The position numbers and the translations under genes are program-made. Below the pieces are notes generated by a model. The model saw nothing but the letters and a program-made list of their open reading frames with translations. It ran no database searches and was not told the origin of the DNA. This document shows, one piece after another, positions 42,256 through 50,947 of a DNA stretch of 64,000 nucleotides. The stretch's first letter is position 1, and each line of letters begins with the position of its first letter. Source of the stretch: Bilifractor sp002394235 (GTDB taxonomy: Bacteria; Bacillota; Clostridia; Lachnospirales; Lachnospiraceae); contig NZ_JBQKGJ010000006.1 in NCBI RefSeq assembly GCF_052118845.1, forward strand, positions 62,001 through 126,000, given 5' to 3'.

Positions 42256-42870
42256 ATGATAGCGATAATTGATTATGATGCGGGGAATATCAGGAGCGTT
42301 GAAAAAGCGTTCGTTTCACTCGGACAGGAGGTAACGGTCACCAGGGATGCCGGAGTACTCCGGAGCGCGGATAAAGTGGTCCTTCCTGGAGTCGGGAATT
42401 TCGGAGACTGTATGCAGAATCTGGAGAAGTTCGGGCTTGTTCCGGTCATCCGCGAAATCGCATCGAGCGGCAAGCCCTTCCTTGGAATCTGTGTCGGTCT
42501 CCAGCTTTTGTTTGAGGAGAGCGAGGAATCGCCGGGTGTGAAGGGCCTCGGGATCCTGAAGGGCAAAATCCTTCGTATCCCTGACGGGGAGAACCGGAAA
42601 ATTCCCCACATGGGCTGGAATTCGATTCATCTGGTCCGGCAGAACGGTACCGGGAGACTGTTTTGCGGAATCCCTGAACAGTCCTATGTCTATTTTGTGC
42701 ATTCCTATTACCTGAAAGCCGCAGATGAAAGCATCGTCACTGCTACCACCGAGTACGGCGTGACGATTCATGCATCCGTTGAAAAGGGCAATGTGTTCGC
42801 AACCCAGTTCCATCCGGAGAAAAGCTCTGACACCGGACTGGCGATTCTCAGAAACTTTGCCGGACTTTGA
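42256..42870 (+). CDS. hisH: Imidazole glycerol phosphate synthase, glutaminase subunit HisH
   Basis: Supplies ammonia from glutamine to HisF for histidine and AICAR formation. Class I glutaminase: YDAGNIRSV at the N-terminus, PGVGNFGDCM, nucleophile in LGICVGLQLLF near residue 80, IPHMGWN and catalytic His/Glu in FHPEKSS near 186. 204 residues is normal. hisF follows after a small tandem repeat. No other histidine gene is in the window. Confidence 0.97.
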   Translation: MIAIIDYDAGNIRSVEKAFVSLGQEVTVTRDAGVLRSADKVVLPGVGNFGDCMQNLEKFGLVPVIREIASSGKPFLGICVGLQLLFEESEESPGVKGLGILKGKILRIPDGENRKIPHMGWNSIHLVRQNGTGRLFCGIPEQSYVYFVHSYYLKAADESIVTATTEYGVTIHASVEKGNVFATQFHPEKSSDTGLAILRNFAGL

Positions 42871-42918
42871 TAACCAGAACCATGATCCCGGGAAATGGAG
42901 TTAAGCAATCAATAATAA

Positions 42919-42966
42919 GGATCAAAGCGAATACGGATCAAAGCGAATACGGATCCAAGCAATTAA
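42919..42966 (+). repeat. 16-bp tandem repeat between hisH and hisF
   Basis: GGATCAAAGCGAATAC at 42919 and 42935, with a degenerate third copy at 42951. Confidence 0.85.
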
Positions 42967-42993
42967 ATATTTAAAATACTCATGGAGAATGCT

Positions 42994-43758
42994 ATGTTTA
43001 CAAAACGAATCATTCCCTGCCTGGACATCAAGAACGGGCGGGTTGTAAAAGGCGTGAACTTTGTAAATCTCAGGGATGCCGGCGATCCGGTGGAGGTTGC
43101 AAAGGCCTATGACAGAGAAGGCGCTGACGAAGTCGTTTTTCTCGATATCACCGCTTCCAGTGATCACAGGAACACCGTAGTGGATATGGTCCGGAAGGTG
43201 GCTGAGAATGTTTTCATCCCGTTTACGGTCGGCGGCGGCATCCGCACCGTGGAGGATTTCAAGGCGCTTCTTCGTGAGGGCGCAGACAAAATTTCCATAA
43301 ACTCTTCCGCCATTGAGAACCCGGATCTGATCAGTGAAGCAGCTATGAAGTTCGGCAGCCAGTGCGTCGTTGTGGCGATTGATGCAAGAAAAAGACCTGA
43401 CGGAGAGGGATGGACGGTTTATAAGCACGGCGGCAGGGTCGATGTGGGCCTCGATGCAGTCGAATGGGCTGCGGAGGCGGAACACCGCGGTGCCGGTGAG
43501 ATCCTGCTTACCAGCATGGATTGTGACGGCACCAAGGCAGGATATGACCTGGAGCTGACCGGCGCGATTTCCCGGGAGGTTGGAATACCGGTCATCGCTT
43601 CCGGAGGCGCCGGAAGCATGGAGGATTTCTACAAAGCGCTGACGGTGGGAGGCGCTGACGCGGCACTGGCGGCATCACTGTTTCATTACAGGGAACTGGA
43701 GATCCGGCAGGTCAAGAAGTATCTGCAGGAGCACGGGGTGCCCGTGAGACTGGTCTGA
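42994..43758 (+). CDS. hisF: Imidazole glycerol phosphate synthase, cyclase subunit HisF
   Basis: TIM-barrel partner of HisH that forms imidazole glycerol phosphate. Starts FTKRIIPCLDIKNGRVVKGVNF with catalytic Asp in PCLD and the second Asp in SMDCDGTKAGYDL near 175. 254 residues. Start ATG 42994 follows GGAG; ATG 42982 upstream has no RBS and overlaps that box. Confidence 0.97.
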   Translation: MFTKRIIPCLDIKNGRVVKGVNFVNLRDAGDPVEVAKAYDREGADEVVFLDITASSDHRNTVVDMVRKVAENVFIPFTVGGGIRTVEDFKALLREGADKISINSSAIENPDLISEAAMKFGSQCVVVAIDARKRPDGEGWTVYKHGGRVDVGLDAVEWAAEAEHRGAGEILLTSMDCDGTKAGYDLELTGAISREVGIPVIASGGAGSMEDFYKALTVGGADAALAASLFHYRELEIRQVKKYLQEHGVPVRLV

Positions 43759-43805
43759 GGCAAGAATTATGACAGGCGGATGAATACAGCAGGAGGGAGC
43801 AGGAG

Positions 43806-44489
43806 ATGGCAGGTCTTACCGGAAGCTGGGAAAAAGCCATGAAACCGGAATTTTCCAAGCCGTATTACAGAAAACTCTTTTTTACCGTAAGTCAGGAGTA
43901 CAGGACGAGAACGATATATCCTCCGGCAGAAGATATTTTCAATGCCTTTCATTTTACGCCGCTGGACCAGGTGAAGGTAGTTATTCTCGGGCAGGATCCG
44001 TATCATGAGCCGGGACAGGCTCACGGGCTCTCTTTTTCCGTGAAGCCGGGAATTGAGATCCCCCCTTCCCTTGTAAATATCTATCAGGAGCTTCACGATG
44101 ATCTCGGGTGTTACATTCCGGATAACGGATATCTGGTCAAGTGGGCGAAGCAGGGCGTTATGATGCTCAACTCGGTTCTGACGGTTCGGGCGCATCAGGC
44201 AAATTCTCACCGGAATATCGGGTGGGAGGAGTTTACCGATGCGGCGATCCGTGTACTTGCGGATCAGGACAGGCCGATGGTGTTCATTCTGTGGGGAAAG
44301 CCGGCCCAGAGAAAAGCGGAGATGATCTATAATCCGAAGCATCTCGTGCTGAAGTCGCCGCACCCCAGCCCGCTGTCTGCGTACAGAGGCTTTTTTGGAA
44401 GCAGACCCTTCTCGAAGACCAACCGGTATCTAGAGGAGAACGGAATAGAGCCCATTGACTGGCAGATCGAGAACATCGCCGGGAAATGA
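43806..44489 (+). CDS. ung: Uracil-DNA glycosylase (family 1)
   Basis: Removes uracil from DNA in base excision repair. Motif A GQDPYHEPGQAHGLSFSV (catalytic Asp near residue 63) and motif B HPSPLSAYRGFFGSRPFS (His near 190) are intact. 227 residues is normal. ATG 43806 follows GGAGGGAGCAGGAG. The last codons run into a 36-bp tandem repeat. Confidence 0.97.
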   Translation: MAGLTGSWEKAMKPEFSKPYYRKLFFTVSQEYRTRTIYPPAEDIFNAFHFTPLDQVKVVILGQDPYHEPGQAHGLSFSVKPGIEIPPSLVNIYQELHDDLGCYIPDNGYLVKWAKQGVMMLNSVLTVRAHQANSHRNIGWEEFTDAAIRVLADQDRPMVFILWGKPAQRKAEMIYNPKHLVLKSPHPSPLSAYRGFFGSRPFSKTNRYLEENGIEPIDWQIENIAGK

Positions 44490-44629
44490 GAAATGCAGAC
44501 CGGCCGGACCGGGCCCGGGAGATGAGAAATGCAGACCGGCCGGACCGGGCCCGGGAGATGAGAGATACAGACCGGCCGAACCGGGTCCGGGAGATGAGAG
44601 ATACAGACCGGCCGGATCGGGCACGGGAG
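44486..44629 (+). repeat. Four 36-bp tandem repeats between ung and the flippase gene
   Basis: Units start ATGAGA at 44486, 44522, 44558 and 44594; the ung TGA stop lies in the first. The units stay in frame with the downstream flippase gene and contain no stop there, so a repeat-bearing N-terminal extension is formally possible. Confidence 0.92.
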
Positions 44630-44658
44630 CAGGAAATATTAGCAGGAGCACGGATACC

Positions 44659-46290
44659 ATGACAGAGAAAAACTCAAACTCACTCGTAAAAAACGCGTCC
44701 GTTCTGATGATTGCGTCCATCATTTCACGCGTCATCGGTCTTCTCTACCGAAGACCTCTCGGAAGTATTCTGGGGTCGGTCGGACTTGGATATTATGGAT
44801 ACGCAAGCAATCTGTATTCGATTCTTCTTCTGATCTCTTCCTACAGCATTCCAATGGCGACGTCAAAGATCATCTCGGAGATGCTTGCAAAGAAGGAGTA
44901 CAGGGGAGCGCATAAGGTCTTCCGGGGAGCCATGCTCTATGCGGTTATTGTCGGAGGTATCACGGCGCTGATCTGTTTTTTCGGCGGTGCAATTCTTCTC
45001 CCGCAGAACCAGCAGAATGCTCTTCCAGCGCTTCGCGCACTGGCACCGACGATTTTTCTTTCCGCGATCCTCGGCGTATTGAGAGGATATTTTCAGGCAC
45101 ACCGGACGATGACGCCCACATCCATCTCGCAAATCCTGGAACAGATCATGAACGCGATCGTCAGCATTCTGGCGGCATGGATTCTGATCCGCAATCTTGC
45201 GCCGGAGGGCGGTACGAGAGCTGCTATATACGGAGCCATGGGCGGAACCATCGGAACCGGTGCGGGAGTTTTGGTCGGACTTCTGTTCATGACCTTCGTG
45301 TATATGCTGAACAGAGGCTATTTCCGGAGAAAAATCGCACACGACCGCAGATCCACAGAACAGAGTTACCAGGAAATCCTGAAGATGCTTGTTCTGATGA
45401 TTACGCCGATTATTTTCACCTCATTTATCTACAACTGCAGCGCGTATGCGGACAGCTATCTGTACTCCGCGATCCAGGGATTTAACGGAATGTCTGCGGA
45501 TTCCATATCTGCTGCCTACGGAGAATACAGCAATTATTATGTTCCCATTGTCTCGATTCCGCTGGCGATGGCCTCCGCCAGTACCTCTGCCATGATGCCC
45601 GAGGTATCAGGGAAATACGCAATTGGTCAGCTCGACGAGCTGAACCGCCAGGTAAATCAGACACTTCGTCTGACGATGTTCATCTGCATTCCGTGCATGA
45701 TCGGACTGACGGTTCTCGCTAATCCGATCATGGGAGTGCTTTTTCCGTCGGCGAGCGAGCTGGCGGAGAAGCTGCTCTTTGCCGGTTCCGTTTTCGTTGT
45801 GACCGATTCCTTCTCCATTGTGACGGGAGGTGTGCTTCAGGCGATCGGAAAGCAGCATGTGGCTCTGGTCAATGCAGGAATTTCGCTTGCTGTCAATCTG
45901 GCTTCTCTCGCGGTTATGCTGTTCGCAAGACCCGGACTTGATATTTATGCGGTTATGCTCTCCAATATCATTTTCTCGCTGGTATGCTGCTTCCTGAACA
46001 TTCTGTCCATGAAGAAACACTTAAGAACAAGGCACGAGATCCGGAAAACATATGTGGAGCCTCTGGCATCGTCCGTGATCATGGGGGCTGTCGCCTGGCT
46101 CATCTACACGGCGCTGTTCCATCTTACGAGGAGACCGTTCATCGGTCTGCTTGTGGCGATTCTGGTTGCGATTGTTGTCTATCTCGTATCCTATGTCGTC
46201 ATTTCAAAGACAACAGAGGAGGAGATGTACCGGTTCCCGATGGGAGGGAGAATCGTGAAATTCCTGCGGCTGATCCGGATCTATCACTGA
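44659..46290 (+). CDS. MOP-superfamily lipid flippase (SpoVB/MurJ-like)
   Basis: Polytopic protein, about 14 helices, of the polysaccharide-export/lipid II flippase group. 543 residues: SLVKNASVLMIASIISRVIGLLYRRPLGSILG at the start and repeated transport-domain motifs such as FQAHRTMTPTSISQILEQIMN. This fits the SpoVB/YtgP/MurJ-like branch common in Clostridia; the substrate (lipid II or other lipid-linked sugar) is inferred. The start ATG 44659 has AGGAG 11 nt upstream; the frame continues to 44455 through tandem repeats that overlap ung. Confidence 0.85.
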   Translation: MTEKNSNSLVKNASVLMIASIISRVIGLLYRRPLGSILGSVGLGYYGYASNLYSILLLISSYSIPMATSKIISEMLAKKEYRGAHKVFRGAMLYAVIVGGITALICFFGGAILLPQNQQNALPALRALAPTIFLSAILGVLRGYFQAHRTMTPTSISQILEQIMNAIVSILAAWILIRNLAPEGGTRAAIYGAMGGTIGTGAGVLVGLLFMTFVYMLNRGYFRRKIAHDRRSTEQSYQEILKMLVLMITPIIFTSFIYNCSAYADSYLYSAIQGFNGMSADSISAAYGEYSNYYVPIVSIPLAMASASTSAMMPEVSGKYAIGQLDELNRQVNQTLRLTMFICIPCMIGLTVLANPIMGVLFPSASELAEKLLFAGSVFVVTDSFSIVTGGVLQAIGKQHVALVNAGISLAVNLASLAVMLFARPGLDIYAVMLSNIIFSLVCCFLNILSMKKHLRTRHEIRKTYVEPLASSVIMGAVAWLIYTALFHLTRRPFIGLLVAILVAIVVYLVSYVVISKTTEEEMYRFPMGGRIVKFLRLIRIYH

Positions 46291-46516
46291 TTATGAGAGA
46301 AATTTCCCGGTGCTTGAGGACTCCTCGTGCAGCGCTTCAATGAAATCGAGTAGCTTCGCACAATCCCTCTCGCAGTTCGCATTGCCGCAATATCTGGTTT
46401 GATGTTTCAAGATCGGGCAGCCAAAGATAAGCTTAAGATCTGCGCTGAAGGAATATTCGATTCGATATTTCAGGATCGTGTAGCGAAAAATAAATTTTTG
46501 CAGTGTAAACTGGCGC
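46291..46516 (-). other. Possible truncated gene fragment facing element A copy 4
   Basis: Open minus-strand frame of about 75 codons with a plausible peptide (IFRYTILKYRIEYSF ... IFGCPILKHQTRYC ... NCERDCAKLLDFIEALHEE), including four Cys and an internal ~63-bp repeat. There is no start with an RBS; the frame opens exactly where element A ends. It may be the 3' part of a gene cut off by the element, or chance. No family recognised. Confidence 0.3.
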
Positions 46517-46615
46517 AACGAGATAAAACACGCTGCGCGAGTTTTATCTCGCTATCGCGACGCTCGCCGCACACGAATACTTCGCATTCGGCTGCGGCTC
46601 ACTGTTCGCGTAAAT
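46517..46615 (-). repeat. Dispersed structured element A, copy 4 (inverted)
   Basis: About 99 bp, the only minus-strand copy in the window. The rest of 46291-46862 holds two terminators, a promoter and the possible fragment described separately. Confidence 0.9.
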
Positions 46616-46620
46616 AACCG

Positions 46621-46650
46621 ATTCCCGGGCATGTTCGCCCGGGAATTTTG
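46621..46650 (+). terminator. Rho-independent terminator
   Basis: ATTCCCGGGC / GCCCGGGAAT perfect 10-bp stem, followed by TTTG; plausible end of the ung-flippase transcript. Confidence 0.7.
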
Positions 46651-46746
46651 TTACAGAGATATTAATGAATTTTACGCGTTGTTACGCAAGATCTTGTGGT
46701 GACTGCATGCAGATGACACTACCTGTACATGATACGACAGAAAAGT

Positions 46747-46776
46747 AAAAAAGCCTTAAAATAAAGGCTTTTTTTG
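46747..46776 (+). terminator. Rho-independent terminator
   Basis: AAAGCCTT / AAGGCTTT stem with a 5-6 nt loop followed by seven T, just upstream of the next promoter. Confidence 0.8.
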
Positions 46777-46788
46777 CTGCGGGAACTG

Positions 46789-46797
46789 TGATATAAT
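46789..46797 (+). promoter_or_regulatory. Extended -10 promoter for the secreted protein gene
   Basis: TG, one base, TATAAT (46792-46797); -35 is not clear. Confidence 0.5.
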
Positions 46798-46862
46798 CGG
46801 TATCAGTCAGAGAATATAAGGGATTCCCGACTGGTTTTACAGAGGAAAGAGGGAGTATTACA

Positions 46863-47411
46863 ATGAGAGGGGCCAGAAGGAAAGTTACAAAAATATTAAT
46901 CACTGTTGCGCTTACATTAAGCATGTTTGGCTGTGCAACAAGCGTATTTGCAGCCGGGCGTGATCTGGTAGGCGGAGGAACGAGCAGAACGGTTGTCCGC
47001 AATTCGTCGTCATCCACCGGGAACGCTGCTTCTTCTGCGGCTGCCGGTTCCGGCGCAGCAGCTTCAGCATCCACCGGCACACAGACGGTCTCCGGATCTG
47101 CGGGCACACAGGCTGCATATGGAAATACCGCTTCGTCAGAACAGCAGAATGCGGGTACGGCCGCAGGCGGGGAACAGAGCACCGCTCCCGCGGTAACGGT
47201 CGTTGCAGGAAATGCGGCGACGGGATATATTGATATCATCACGCCGTTCATGGTATTGTTTGTATGGACATTCCTTTTGTTCTGGGCGCTGACGATCACC
47301 CTGATCCATCGTGTCAGAGAGAGAAGAAATGCGGTCTATCACGAGGAATATCTGGAATTCCGGAGAACGATGAGCCAGGATATCGATCTTGGCAGCATTA
47401 TCACCATTTAA
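46863..47411 (+). CDS. Secreted/membrane-anchored low-complexity protein
   Basis: No family recognised. 182 residues: a basic start and hydrophobic signal segment (ILITVALTLSMFGCATSVFA), with both a lipobox-like SMFGC and a signal-peptidase-I-like VFA-A; then ~85 residues of Ser/Ala/Gly/Thr linker; a membrane helix (IDIITPFMVLFVWTFLLFWALTITLI, about 124-149); and a short charged cytoplasmic tail with HEEYLEFRRTMSQD. So it is probably an exported stalk anchored at its C-terminal side. It has its own promoter and a terminator. Confidence 0.6.
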   Translation: MRGARRKVTKILITVALTLSMFGCATSVFAAGRDLVGGGTSRTVVRNSSSSTGNAASSAAAGSGAAASASTGTQTVSGSAGTQAAYGNTASSEQQNAGTAAGGEQSTAPAVTVVAGNAATGYIDIITPFMVLFVWTFLLFWALTITLIHRVRERRNAVYHEEYLEFRRTMSQDIDLGSIITI

Positions 47412-47489
47412 ATTCAATATCATCAAACCCTCATTGGAGAGATTCGGATGAGGGAATTTGGATGAAGAAGTCATGCAACGAAAAGAGAG

Positions 47490-47540
47490 ACGGGTCTGCC
47501 GCGTGAACCTGAGGATTTCACGGCCGACCCGTTATCTTTT
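47490..47540 (+). terminator. Terminator between the secreted protein gene and the metal regulator
   Basis: ACGGGTC.GCC / GGC.GACCCGT stem with internal pairing (GTGAA/TTCAC) and a TATCTTTT tail, about 30 bp before the regulator gene. Confidence 0.65.
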
Positions 47541-47570
47541 GGGAAGAACATCGGACACAAGGGAGGAAAA

Positions 47571-47936
47571 ATGACGGAGCAGAAGAAAGACACCGTTCTG
47601 TCTAATGTCCGGCACACGCATTTGCTGGAGGACGGAACAGAGATCACGCATACCCACGAACATACCCACACGCATACACACCAGAATACGAAAGCGGTAG
47701 TCAATCGTCTTTCCAGGGCGATTGGTCATCTCACCATGGTGAAGAGAATGGTAGAGGAGGGCAGGGACTGCAGCGATGTTCTGATTCAGCTGGCCGCGGT
47801 CAAGTCCGCACTGAACAGTACAGGCAAGGTGATTCTGAAGGATCACCTGGAACACTGCATGGTTGATGCCATTGAGAGCGGAGACATGAAGGAAATCGAA
47901 GAGCTGAACAGAGCAATTGATCAATTTATCAAGTGA
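47571..47936 (+). CDS. CsoR/RcnR-family metal sensor (InrS-like), His-rich N-terminus
   Basis: Helical DUF156 repressor that releases DNA on metal binding. The core GHLTMVKRMVEEGRDCSDVLIQLAAVKSALNSTGKVILKDHLEHCM has the Cys, His, Cys ligand set (C, then HxxxC) of CsoR and the nickel sensor InrS. The N-terminal ~40 residues include HTHEHTHTHTHQ. With a nickel/cobalt ECF transporter downstream, nickel or cobalt sensing is the best inference, though the ligand set alone also fits Cu(I). 121 residues. First gene of the operon; 6 bp before the next. Confidence 0.85.
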   Translation: MTEQKKDTVLSNVRHTHLLEDGTEITHTHEHTHTHTHQNTKAVVNRLSRAIGHLTMVKRMVEEGRDCSDVLIQLAAVKSALNSTGKVILKDHLEHCMVDAIESGDMKEIEELNRAIDQFIK

Positions 47937-47942
47937 GGATAA

Positions 47943-48608
47943 ATGAAAATGAGTACATTCGACAGAGAGAACGGGACAGATGTCTCCGAAGAGGAACTGT
48001 TCAGGCATTATCAGGCTCAATATGCAGAGACGGAGCCTACACATATCGCAAACAGACTCGGACTTCCTTTTGACTATATCTTTGAGCGGTTCAGCGTCTC
48101 TTTTATGGGGAAGGAATACTATGTCTCGCATCCCGGCATGAGGATCGAGGCTGCTGATGGAGAGGATCCATACCGGCTCGAAAGCCTTCCTTCCGGGAGA
48201 ATCCTGATCGGAAGATATCTTCTTCACGCGACAGTGTTTCCGCAGAATGGGGAATTTATGGCATTCCGGGAACTGCCCAGCGGCGAGGTATATGCGCGGC
48301 AGTTTGAGGAACGATGCCTGAGCCGTCTTGCCAGACGGTTTGGAAGCCATCTGGATGAATTCGGGGATATTATGGAATATATCGGCGCGGAGCATATTCA
48401 CGGCGCAGATGAGGCATGGGAATTTGAATTTCTGGACGGACTGTCCATTCGTTTCTTATTCTGGAGAGGGGACGAGGAGTTTGCGCCAACGGCACAGATT
48501 CTGTTTTCCAGCAATTTTCCGGCGGCTTTCGGCACCTATGATCTGGCGGAGATCATTGACACCTGCATGGAGGCATTCGAAAATGTTCTTCAATATCTGA
48601 AAAAATAA
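47943..48608 (+). CDS. DUF3786-like protein
   Basis: 221 residues, soluble, no catalytic motif recognised. Sequence pattern (LFRHYQAQYAETEPTHIANRLGLPFD, YLLHATVFPQNGEFMAFRELPSGEVYARQFEERCLSRLARRFG, DGLSIRFLFWRGDEEFAPTAQILFSSNF) fits the DUF3786 family as recalled. Located between the metal sensor and the ECF transporter genes, so a link with nickel/cobalt handling is likely but untested. ATG 47949 has better RBS spacing (GAGG at 47935) than 47943. Confidence 0.65.
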   Translation: MKMSTFDRENGTDVSEEELFRHYQAQYAETEPTHIANRLGLPFDYIFERFSVSFMGKEYYVSHPGMRIEAADGEDPYRLESLPSGRILIGRYLLHATVFPQNGEFMAFRELPSGEVYARQFEERCLSRLARRFGSHLDEFGDIMEYIGAEHIHGADEAWEFEFLDGLSIRFLFWRGDEEFAPTAQILFSSNFPAAFGTYDLAEIIDTCMEAFENVLQYLKK

Positions 48609-48718
48609 CCCCCCACCCAGCTTCTTTTTTACCGGAGCAGGGACTATCATTGTGTGTGAACGGTGATGCAGGTACTGTCCGCACGCCGGAATATGTAGTT
48701 GACACGGGGGATTCTTTT

Positions 48719-49762
48719 ATGCACATTCCAGAAAATTATCTAAGTCCACAGACCTGTGCGGTGATGACCGCAGTGATGATTCCGGTCTGGGTACATGCGG
48801 TGAAGAAGATCAAGGTGGAGATTCCGAAGACAAAGATGCCTCTGATGGGGGTGGCTGCGGCATTCTCCTTTGTTGCAATGATGTTCAACGTTCCGTTGCC
48901 TGGTGGCACGACGGGACATGCGGTAGGGGGAACGCTGATTGCGCTGCTTCTCGGCCCGAATGCGGCCTGTATCTCGGTGACGATCGCTCTGCTGATACAG
49001 GCACTGCTTTTCGGTGACGGCGGGATTCTGGCTTTTGGGGCCAACTGCTTCAATATGGCCTTTGTCCTTCCGTATCTCGGATATGCAATTTACAGTCTGA
49101 TCCGCAGCCGGACCAGTTCCGAAAAGGGAAGGCTTGTGGCTGCAGGAGTCGGAAGCTATATCGGCATCAATGCCGCGGCGTTCTGCGCGGCCGTTGAGTT
49201 CGGCATCCAGCCTGCGCTCTTCCACACGGCGTCCGGTCAGGCTCTGTACTGCCCGTACGGACTGAACATCGCAATACCGGCAATGATGCTCGGACATCTC
49301 ACTATCGCAGGCATTGTCGAGGTGATCTTCACTGTTGCTGTGCTGGCATATGTACTCCGCACTTCACCGGGGATCTTGCCGGACGCGTCACATGAACAGA
49401 CGGCCAAGAAGGCAGGGGTAAAGCCGCTGGCGATCCTTTTGGCGGCATTGATCTGTGCGGTGCCGCTTGGACTTCTGGCTACGGGAACGGCATGGGGAGA
49501 ATGGGGCGCCGATGAGATCGCGTCGGTTGTCAGTGGCGGAAAAGCACTCGGCTATACACCGGCCGGAATGACACAGGGCTTCTCCCTGGAGGCGCTGCTG
49601 CCGGATTATTCCATCGCTGGGCTTCCGGATGCAGTCGGATACATTCTTTCCGCACTGATCGGAGTGCTTCTTCTGATCATTATTTTCCGAATCATTGCGG
49701 CATCGATGAAGGAGACGGTAGACTTTCACAAGAAGAAAGTATCCGGGGCATCCGCGGATTGA
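48719..49762 (+). CDS. cbiM: Nickel/cobalt ECF transporter substrate component CbiM/NikM (fused CbiN-like)
   Basis: Membrane S-component binding Ni2+ or Co2+. The start is ATG 48719 (MHIPENYLSP): the N-terminal Met-His is the metal site in this family, and GGGGG lies 8 nt upstream, so the earlier in-frame start at 48650 is wrong. Conserved segments: VPLPGGTTGHAVGG near 60, LLFGDGGILAFGANCFNMA near 95. After about residue 225 a linker leads to a LEALLPDYSIAG segment and a last helix, as in CbiM/N or NikM/N fusions. 347 residues. Metal identity is not resolved by sequence. Confidence 0.9.
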   Translation: MHIPENYLSPQTCAVMTAVMIPVWVHAVKKIKVEIPKTKMPLMGVAAAFSFVAMMFNVPLPGGTTGHAVGGTLIALLLGPNAACISVTIALLIQALLFGDGGILAFGANCFNMAFVLPYLGYAIYSLIRSRTSSEKGRLVAAGVGSYIGINAAAFCAAVEFGIQPALFHTASGQALYCPYGLNIAIPAMMLGHLTIAGIVEVIFTVAVLAYVLRTSPGILPDASHEQTAKKAGVKPLAILLAALICAVPLGLLATGTAWGEWGADEIASVVSGGKALGYTPAGMTQGFSLEALLPDYSIAGLPDAVGYILSALIGVLLLIIIFRIIAASMKETVDFHKKKVSGASAD

Positions 49763-49783
49763 GAGAAAATAGAATATCCGGGA

Positions 49784-49821
49784 ATGAGGATCCGCGCGAC
49801 TTTGTGTCGGATCCTCATTTC
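49784..49821 (+). terminator. Terminator-like hairpin between cbiM and cbiQ
   Basis: ATGAGGATCCG / CGGATCCTCAT perfect 11-bp stem followed by TTC. It may trim or partly terminate the transcript within the operon. The remaining 49822-50093 holds element B copy 2. Confidence 0.55.
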
Positions 49822-49930
49822 TGCTGCCGCACAGTCTTTGGGCGGTGAGCCATATCCGCTCACACAGTGTGAAGTGGCGGAGTGAACGCTGCAGCAGATC
49901 GACGAAGCCGGCCACAAGTGGCTGCTGCGA

Positions 49931-50001
49931 GTGCTGCGAAGCAGCGGAGCAGCTGGCTTAATACAGTATGCAGCACATTTATTGTTTGGGCGTTTGCTGT
50001 A
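49931..50001 (+). repeat. Dispersed element B, copy 2 (diverged)
   Basis: Shares GTGCTGCGAAGCAGCG and the AATACAGTATG...TTATTGTTTGGGCGTTT block with the copies at 14176 and 57855, but has many differences. Lies 92 bp before cbiQ, same orientation. Confidence 0.55.
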
Positions 50002-50093
50002 CAAACGGGACGCGTGGGGTTAAAATGACTGTCAGGTCTGTTCGACAGGATCGGAAGGCCTGACTGACTATAATCAGGAAGTGTGAGTATAAT

Positions 50094-50906
50094 ATGACTG
50101 CTGAAGAAAATGAAATCCCCGAGTGGCTTACGGCAGAGGAGAATTACGATCCGCCGGAAGACCGGGACAATTTTATCACAAAAACGATGCTGAAGCTGAT
50201 TGGGGTTCTGTCCAGCGCGCGGGAGGACGGGAAGATCCGGGTGCGGGGAGCTAGCCCGGCGGTAAAAATTATCTACATTCTGTACTTTATCGTTCTGACA
50301 GCGCTCTGCACAAACGCATTTTTTCTGTATTGCATGTTGGCTCTTTGCCTTGCGCGGTATTGCTTTCTTCCTGCAAAAAAGCTTGGAAGAATTCTTCGAA
50401 GCGGGATAACTGCAGCGCTTCTGAGCATGCTGATCCTTCTCCCGGCAGTTTTTCTCGGACAGCCGTCGACCATGCTCACGGTTTCCCTGAAGGTGTTTCT
50501 TTCTGTCAGCATGCTGACGTTTCTGTCGGTAACGACTCCCTGGAATCGGCTGACAGGCGCACTCAGAGTCTTCCATGTACCGAACATATTTATCTTCACA
50601 TTTGACATCACGCTGAAATACATTGTGATACTCGGGGACATGTGCGTGAATATGCTGACCGCAATGAAGCTTCGCTCCGTCGGGAGAAACAGGGATAAAA
50701 GCAGATCGCTGTCCGGCGTTCTCGGGAGCGTCTTTTTGCGGTCGAGAGAGATGGCGGAGGAGATGTACGGCGCCATGCAGTGCAGAGGATTTGAGGGAGA
50801 GTATTATTCTATGAGGAAAAATCTGTTTGCAGGAAGAGACGTGCTGTATATTTTACTGATGGCGGCAGTGACCGCAGGATTTCTCTTTCTGGAAACAGCA
50901 GCCTGA
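50094..50906 (+). CDS. cbiQ: Nickel/cobalt ECF transporter T-component CbiQ
   Basis: Energy-coupling membrane component linking the ATPase to CbiM. 270 residues with about five helices and the two cytoplasmic coupling motifs as AMKLRSVG near 195 and AMQCRGFEGE near 230 (usual A-R-G form). ATG 50094 follows an AGGAAGTG box. A ~55-residue hydrophilic start precedes the first helix. Confidence 0.88.
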   Translation: MTAEENEIPEWLTAEENYDPPEDRDNFITKTMLKLIGVLSSAREDGKIRVRGASPAVKIIYILYFIVLTALCTNAFFLYCMLALCLARYCFLPAKKLGRILRSGITAALLSMLILLPAVFLGQPSTMLTVSLKVFLSVSMLTFLSVTTPWNRLTGALRVFHVPNIFIFTFDITLKYIVILGDMCVNMLTAMKLRSVGRNRDKSRSLSGVLGSVFLRSREMAEEMYGAMQCRGFEGEYYSMRKNLFAGRDVLYILLMAAVTAGFLFLETAA

Positions 50907-50947
50907 ACGATTTATGATAGATACGAAATAAAAAAAGGAACAAATAG

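Noticed and set aside
46399..46617. Plus-strand open frame ending in element A
   Set aside because: No RBS and its C-terminal part is the translation of the inverted element, as in two other places.
48609..48718. Nickel/cobalt or cobalamin riboswitch before cbiM
   Set aside because: The 110-bp gap shows no recognisable conserved core or terminator stem; not supported.
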